Positions 58,837 through 64,000 of a DNA stretch of 64,000 nt are shown here, piece by piece (within the stretch, counting starts at the first letter, position 1; each line of letters starts with the position of its first letter). The notes under the pieces are model-generated. The model was not told the origin of the DNA, did no database searches, and worked only from the letters and a program-made list of their open reading frames with translations. The stretch lies in contig OX419760.1 in assembly GCA_948567375.1 (NCBI GenBank), positions 28,582,001-28,646,000 on the forward strand. The letters are read 5' to 3'. This DNA is from Lunularia cruciata. Its lineage: Eukaryota; Streptophyta; Marchantiopsida; Lunulariales; Lunulariaceae. A program made the translations under genes and the position numbers.

Positions 58837-60604
58837 TATCTAGATTTTAGTGGTGAGTAAAACCTGGCATTCAGCTCATTGGTTGTGTTCAGGGTTCACT
58901 AATACCTCTTGCATGTACTCTTGATACAAGATGACAACCTCATCTTCGACATTGTGAATATACAAGACGTCATAAAATACCGCATTATAATTTAGATTAG
59001 AGTAAACTGAAGAAAGCTGTATTGAGATGTTAAGATGTATTTATGAACAGGAAATTATGTAATTCTTATAGTTAATTAGCTTAGTGAATAAAGTTAGAAA
59101 ATTAGACTACTGACTCATGTAATGTGTAGTAAGTGGGTAGGTAATTAATCAGCACTACATAATGAGAGTTTACACTCAGCAGAATAGGAAAAAGCCATTG
59201 AAAGTAATTCCCTCTTATGGAGTTGAAATCTTTAAATAAATACTTCTAGTTACATCACAAGATAAGAATCAAGTAGTAAAAAGACTTATTCATGCATATA
59301 AGTTTGCATAAGCATTACAACATTAACCAGTATAAAGTAGGTCAAAATACTTATCCGTGCATTATTAGATTATCAAGGTTGAAATCCTGACGCGGCACCC
59401 TAACCTTTACCTAATGTTTCGGGGGGTGATAACGCCATAATAAAAATAGTTTTCTTTTTGGATTGGATGATTTATCTATCACATCCGGTATGCATATGGG
59501 TCATGTGCATATGATTAGATCATATGACTAATGTTTTTGTATGAATGAATTTATTGATGCATATTCTATGCTCAAGGTGCAAGCATAGGTACAAAGGTGA
59601 TTGTCTAATATTCTTGTCTCAAAATCTGTCAATCTGCTGACTAAGTACATCAGAATGTATTTCATGATTCATGTGAAATTGATGCAATATCATTGTATTG
59701 CATTGAAGCATTATCTTATTTGTAAAGAATTTTGTATGTCTTTGTCTCTAATTGAAATTTAAAAACGTTAATATTGATTGATATTGATATTGCGTGTTAT
59801 GTAGATTCTGAAAAAATTATGCTACTCAAGGGGATATTTAACAGCTAACTAGAAAACGGTTGCAATCTTGATGATAATTTTATATGAATCTTGGTTTTCT
59901 TCAAAACTAATTTAGAGTAGAATTTTTACCGACAATGAGCTTTACGGACTTCTTAGTAAAACTAGTTGACTTTAAAGTAACCTCAATGAGCCTTCCTAAA
60001 GCTCTGTTACCCTCAACTAGGCTAGCTAAAGCCAAAATTAAATTAGTTCTAGCTATGTTATTACCAATAAGTAAAGCAACCTCTTTTATGTATTCATACA
60101 AGTTCATTCTCATACTATTCATATTGTTCATATTCATACTATTTTCATAAGGACAGCTAATATATCAAATTCTACAAAAATCTTGTATCCTACTTTACCT
60201 TCAAGAATGCATTGATGCATTTGATTATATTTTCAAAAATCTAGCCAAGTTGATTATATATTCAACAATCTAGCAAAGTGTTGTTTTAGACTTCATAATA
60301 ATAAAAAGATTAGTGCATATTTTGTACATAAGCTTTATTGTATTTTATATATATTCTCTTTGAAACTATAATAAAACATGACAAAAATATATTTACTTTT
60401 TCAAACGTGTCTTCATCGAAAGAAGAAAGATATTTGAATTGAAGTTACAATGAATGACTTCAAAATTTTGAACATATTGGATCTTTATAGATCTTATTTT
60501 TATTCTATTTAACTCAAACTGAATATTATCTAAATCTAATCATTTGAAAGAAGGTTCAAATTTAATTGAACTTAGTATGTCTAACACGCATACAAGATCA
60601 TTTG
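58837..60604. other. AT-rich intergenic stretch
   Basis: No gene recognised. Two opposing frames near 59907-60150 are shadows of one another and carry no motif. Confidence 0.5.
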
Positions 60605-60758
60605 TGTAACAATATAGAGTTTAACGACAAAGTTAGTAGGGCTAATGAAGTAGCAAATAAGACAAATTAGCCTAGAATATTCCAAAAGTATCTAGGATGT
60701 TTCTTGGGAAGCTTCCCAGCTAGCTTGGCTTGCACCCCAAGTAGGTAATTTCTAGAAG

Positions 60759-60776
60759 GAAGCTTCTAGAAGCTTC
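60759..60776 (+). promoter_or_regulatory. four-unit heat-shock-element consensus in LTR of copy C
   Basis: GAAGCTTCTAGAAGCTTC, exact GAAnnTTCnnGAAnnTTC, about 140 bp upstream of the TATA box. The preceding TTCTAGAAG adds one out-of-phase pair. Confidence 0.55.
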
Positions 60777-60918
60777 CAACTGGCTTAGCTTGCACGCCAA
60801 GTAAACGGTTTCTAGAAGGAAGCTTCTTGAGAAGCTTCTCATTTAACTTGGCTTGCACACCAAGAAAGTGGCTCAAGGAAGCTTCTTGAGAAGCTTCTCA
60901 AGAGCCTTGTATGCTCTC

Positions 60919-60926
60919 TATAAATA
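60919..60926 (+). promoter_or_regulatory. TATA box of LTR promoter (copy C)
   Basis: TATAAATA. The same box is found in all six LTRs of the family, at a similar place (8664, 12072, 14550, 20167 as TATAAACA, 20877 as TATAAATG). Confidence 0.75.
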
Positions 60927-61030
60927 CAAGAGCCAAAGTTCATGCTAGGCATTCGGAGTTTTCCCTCATTCAAGTGTCCCAATGTGAGCTTTTGTTCTCA
61001 TATTTCTCTCTTCGATCGCGATCTTTTATA

Positions 61031-61046
61031 TTGGTATTAGAGCATG
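61031..61046 (+). promoter_or_regulatory. primer-binding site, initiator tRNA-Met type, copy C
   Basis: TTGGTATTAGAGCATG; the plant initiator tRNA-Met site is TGGTATCAGAGC. One C to T difference. Confidence 0.85.
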
Positions 61047-61301
61047 AATGGGATGGATAGAATTTATGGACCACCCAATCCACTTCTGCCAAACCATTGG
61101 GATTTTTATGTCCAAGTACTACCCAAGCATTGGTTCACACAATTCATCACCTTGCGCTTTGGGCAAGATTTTCTACATATGATCACCTTGTTTGAGGAAC
61201 CCTTGATACTTTCGGTTGTAACTCATAGAGAACAGTGGACGTGCTGCATCTATGTGTTAATAAATTAGATGAATTGGGAGTAGTGGGATAGGGTAGTAGC
61301 C

Positions 61302-62168
61302 ATGGCGGAAATACCGGATGTTATCAATACTATGCAACAACAAATCGAGCACCTTACTCGATTGTTGGATGAACAAGCCAACAACGACAAGAACACATAG
61401 AGAGAGCACCAATTCAAGATGGAGAAGATCAAATCCAATTTCCAAAATCCAAGGTCTTTGAAGGTAAGAATCTTTTGGGCATAATGTAGAATTTTGTGTT
61501 TGACTGCAAATGGTACTTTGAAGCTACCAATCTTCAAAATGAACAAAAATAGATTCTCTTGGCTTCTAGCCAATTGGATGGTGTGGCAAAACTTTGGTGG
61601 CAACTCCTAATGGAGCGAGCTGAACAACAAATTGTTGCACTAATCTTAACATGAGCGGAATTCAAGGATACAATACTTGGTCAATTTCAAACTATAAATG
61701 CAACCCAAGCCACACGAGATAAATTGGTGGAGTTGAAGCAAATTGGCTCTATAAGGAGCTACATCACACAAATTTAAAGCATCATCATGCAGATTCTAGA
61801 TATACAAGAAGGTGAAGTTCTGGATCGATTTGTGAGGAGCTTGAAGTCAAGAACCAAATTGGATGGGACCATGCATAAACCACAAAATGTGGAAGAAGCC
61901 ATGCAATTGGCTGAGCGCTTTGATTCCTTGGTTGCAAAAACTTGGTCTTGACCTCAACCTACACAAAGTCTACCAATACACTACGCATAGGTGGAAGAAC
62001 CAGCACCAATGTAGATTGATGCTATCCAATGGAGACCACTTGGTACAGTGGATAGAGAAAGATTATGACAAAATGGTGGTTATTTTTATTATTGCCAAGT
62101 TGGATATTGCAATGTTGAATGTGCGAATCTTGACAAGTTGCCCAGATCGAGTTTGTGGAGTGGAATGA
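61302..62168 (+). pseudogene. gag of gypsy copy C, degenerate
   Basis: Starts ATGGCGGAA at 61302: MAEIPDVINTMQQQIEHLTR, then a frame break. Later frames carry ILLASSQLDGVAKLWW-type residues (about 61555). A knuckle-like YFYYCQVGYCNVEC lies at about 62082, where the histidine is tyrosine or cysteine. Several stops. Confidence 0.75.
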
Positions 62169-62219
62169 TCAAGGAAATGAGGAATCATAGTAGGCAATTT
62201 TGAGCCGCCTATTGAGAGC

Positions 62220-62567
62220 TTGATTAATTCCAATGGGATTGAAGGCTCAACTTATGCAAGTTTGCTTCACTTGCAAGGTACAATATCTAATCGAGGTTGT
62301 AGGATTTTGGTTGATTCTGGACGTTTAGAGAAATGCATGTTTATGCAAGTAGCAAAAGAATTGGGTATTCCTATCAAACCAGTAATTGGAAGTAGATTGA
62401 TGATGGCGGATGGTAGAAAGGGTTCTGCATTCCGTACCTCGCAACTTGTCACCTTCAAGATTGGGAAGGAGTATTTAGGGTGTATGAGGTTTGTAGTGGC
62501 ACCTCTACACTATGATATCATTCTAGGACTACCTTGGCTTGAATGTCATAAGGTTCAATTTGATTGA
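62220..62567 (+). CDS. aspartic protease of gypsy copy C (open, part of polyprotein)
   Basis: This 115-codon frame contains CRILVDSGRLEKCMF; DSG is the retropepsin active site. GIPIKPVIGSRLMMADGR and LHYDIILGLPWLE, the final ILGxxWL block, follow. It is the only copy in the window with an intact D-S-G and an uninterrupted protease. The protease would process the Gag-Pol protein inside the particle. It normally lies within a longer Gag-Pol frame, so the ATG at 62220 is probably not a true start, and the stop at 62567 separates it from the RT. Confidence 0.75.
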   Translation: MINSNGIEGSTYASLLHLQGTISNRGCRILVDSGRLEKCMFMQVAKELGIPIKPVIGSRLMMADGRKGSAFRTSQLVTFKIGKEYLGCMRFVVAPLHYDIILGLPWLECHKVQFD

Positions 62568-62669
62568 AATTGATGATAAATTCAAGTACAACACCAAGGT
62601 AGGAATTTCTGATTAGGTTGTCTCGCACCTCTGAGTAAGACACCTTAGAATAATACACACCTCTTAAGA

Positions 62670-62810
62670 ATAGTCAGTCCTAGGATGGGAAGTTTTTCAA
62701 GAAGGTAGCAATAAAGCAAATCTTGAAGGGAGATGAGTCCCAAGATGGGAATTTTGTTAGTGAAGTAGCCATAGAGCAAGCTTTGGAGGAAGATAAGTCT
62801 ATTTTTGCAG
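62670..62810 (+). repeat. two 60-bp linker repeats in gypsy copy C
   Basis: Units beginning near 62670 (QSxDGKFFKKVAIKQ-like) and 62730 (QDGNFVSEVAIEQALEEDKS) match the four units of copy B. Confidence 0.82.
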
Positions 62811-62902
62811 TGTGGATCAAGCCGATTGCACAAGGACAATCTGAGGAGGGCCAAGAGTCTCATCAAGCAATGGTTGATCAGATATTTTAGGAGTTTGCGG
62901 GT

Positions 62903-63499
62903 GTGTTTCCGGATGATCTACTGAAGGGATTACACTCCAATTGTGAAATGCCCTTCAAGATTGAGTTATTGCTAGGGAGTACTCCAATGAGTAGACCAAT
63001 CTATTGGCTCTCACCAAAGGAGTTGGAGGAGTTGCAAACAACACTTATGGAGTTGTTGGAGAAGGACTTCATACAACATAGTACCTCTCCTTGGGAAGCA
63101 CCGGTACTATTTGTTCCAAAGAAGGATGGAAGACTTTGTTTTTGTATTGATTACCGTGGGCTTAATAAGCAAATAGTGAAGAATGCATATCCCTTGCCTT
63201 GGATCGATGACTTGCTTGATCAATTGAGTGGAGCACGATACTCTTCCAAGTTGGATCTTTGTAGTGGCTATTGGAAAATCCTTATTAATAGGGAGGATGT
63301 GCAAAAGACTACCTTTCACACAAGGTATGGGCATTTTGAGTGGAGAGTTCTACCTTTTAGGCTCACTAATGCTCCAATAGTCTTCATGGATCAAATGCAT
63401 TGGGTGTTGGATGGACTATTGGATCCGTACGTGGTGGTGTTCTTGGATGATATCTTAATCTATAGCAAGACAAAGGCAAAACATGTGAATCATGTGTGA
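62903..63499 (+). CDS. reverse transcriptase of gypsy copy C (open, fragment of polyprotein)
   Basis: This 198-codon frame has [46 protein letters not shown] and YPLPWIDDLLDQLSGARY. KLDLCSGYWKILI (first Asp), YGHFEWRVLPFRLTNAP and VVVFLDDILIYSK (the catalytic pair) follow. All seven RT blocks are present. The frame ends at 63499 (TGTGTGA), where copies A and B read ...CACATGCAAGAAGTCC, so a small change created the stop. It is the most intact enzyme in the window. Confidence 0.88.
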   Translation: MFPDDLLKGLHSNCEMPFKIELLLGSTPMSRPIYWLSPKELEELQTTLMELLEKDFIQHSTSPWEAPVLFVPKKDGRLCFCIDYRGLNKQIVKNAYPLPWIDDLLDQLSGARYSSKLDLCSGYWKILINREDVQKTTFHTRYGHFEWRVLPFRLTNAPIVFMDQMHWVLDGLLDPYVVVFLDDILIYSKTKAKHVNHV

Positions 63500-64000
63500 G
63501 AAGTCCTAAAATGACTACGACAATGGAAATTTTATTGCAAGAAGTCAAAGTGTGCCTTTTGGTAGAAGAAGGTTACTTTCTTGGGTCACAAGATCTCATC
63601 TGAGGAGATCAAGATGGAAGAGGAGAAAATCAAGGTCATTACTGATTGGCCTACTCCAAAGGATGCTACAAAAGTGCGGGCATTTAATGGATTGGCCAGT
63701 TTTTATCGATGGTTCATCCACTATTATGCTCATGTGGTTGCACCATTGACTGACCTCTTGGGGAAGAACTTGAGCTTCTAGTGGACCACCAAGCATCAAG
63801 AAGCATTCCAAAATTTGAAAATTATGGTGTCTTCAAGACCCATTCCTCAACCATATGATCCTCAACTACCTTGTGTGGTTGATTTTGATGCTTCTAACTT
63901 TGCAATTGGAGCCATGTTGCAATAGGAATTTCCAAATGGACTACTTCCCACTGCCTTTGTGTCTCGCCGACTAAATATAGCTGAAATAAATTACTCTACT
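63500..64000 (+). pseudogene. RNase H region of gypsy copy C (window edge)
   Basis: KKVTFLGHKI-type sequence and EEKIKVITDWPTPKDATKVR (about 63620-63680), FNGLASFYRWFIHYYAHVVA, then PCVVDFDASNFAIGAMLQ (about 63868-63925) open the RNase H domain. One stop precedes WTTKHQEAFQNLK. It continues beyond the window. Confidence 0.8.

Larger units (their letters stand above)
60605..61030 (+). repeat. 5' LTR of gypsy copy C
   Basis: TGTAACAATATAGAG...ATCTTTTATA, 426 bp. It has the perfect four-unit site at 60759-60776, two further AAGCTTCTTGAGAAGCTTC palindromes at about 60819 and 60878, and TATAAATA at 60919-60926. Confidence 0.93.
60605..64000 (+). mobile_element. Ty3/gypsy chromovirus copy C (5' part, runs off the window)
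   Basis: It has a 5' LTR 60605-61030, a primer-binding site, gag, protease and RT, and continues into RNase H at the window end. It is the best-preserved copy: the protease (115 codons) and RT (198 codons) are each one open frame, while gag is still broken. The right end and target duplication are outside the window. The expected left flank repeat is the bases just before 60605 (ATTTG). Confidence 0.93.

Noticed and set aside
59907-60150. Opposing frames of about 70 codons
   Set aside because: Mirror frames in AT-rich DNA with no motif.

Overview
The window is nuclear DNA of a land plant. It is AT-rich, has GT-AG introns, plant-type LTR retrotransposons primed by initiator tRNA-Met, and one plant-type F-box gene. 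The exact lineage cannot be read from the sequence. Most of the 64 kb is transposon debris of very different ages, with a single gene that looks functional.

Layout. 1-4.5 kb: intergenic DNA with two small minisatellites. 4.5-21.36 kb: a four-level nest. A non-LTR (LINE) element with an N-terminal C2H2 finger, an RT and a C-terminal zinc motif is split at 8275/20986 by a Ty3/gypsy chromovirus (copy A, 8276-20980, TSD CTCTA). Copy A carries three insertions: a solo LTR of a second family (8946-9536), a solo LTR of its own family (11759-12183) and a whole second copy (copy B, 14236-20278, TSD AACCC). Copy B is itself split by another solo LTR (16778-17503). With the inserts removed, A is about 5.63 kb. 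B is about 5.31 kb plus a deletion of about 0.37 kb, so the two agree. 21.4-28.05 kb: AT-rich intergenic DNA with two LINE 3' fragments. 28.055-35.964 kb: a Ty1/copia element that holds a recognisable tetraspanin gene fragment between its primer-binding site and gag, and a solo LTR in its RT. 36-43 kb: microsatellites, LINE 3' ends and a weak thioredoxin-like relic. 44.1-46.15 kb: an intact three-exon F-box gene. 49.9-53.4 kb: two tandem degenerate copies, on the minus strand, of a coiled-coil plus FCP1/NIF-like HAD phosphatase gene. 53.6-57.5 kb: another solo LTR, two strong hairpins and a PIF/Harbinger transposase relic. 60.6-64 kb: the 5' part of a third, better preserved chromovirus (copy C), cut by the window edge.

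Main observations. (1) The chromovirus LTRs carry GAAnnTTC blocks upstream of a TATA box, including perfect four-unit heat-shock-element consensus sites in several copies; this resembles the heat-activated ONSEN LTR promoter but in a Ty3/gypsy lineage. (2) The copia element looks like a case of host-gene capture. (3) A LINE family whose sense 3' end is GGTCGCC plus a T run is scattered over the window as about ten 3' ends, one of them a 73-bp insertion with a perfect 18-bp target duplication. (4) Four solo LTRs of one family all have perfect 5-bp TSDs, and no full-length copy is present. Apart from the F-box gene, every coding region I recognise is broken by stops or frameshifts, so no complete new multi-gene system is visible. 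The regulatory and structural features of the elements are the main interest.
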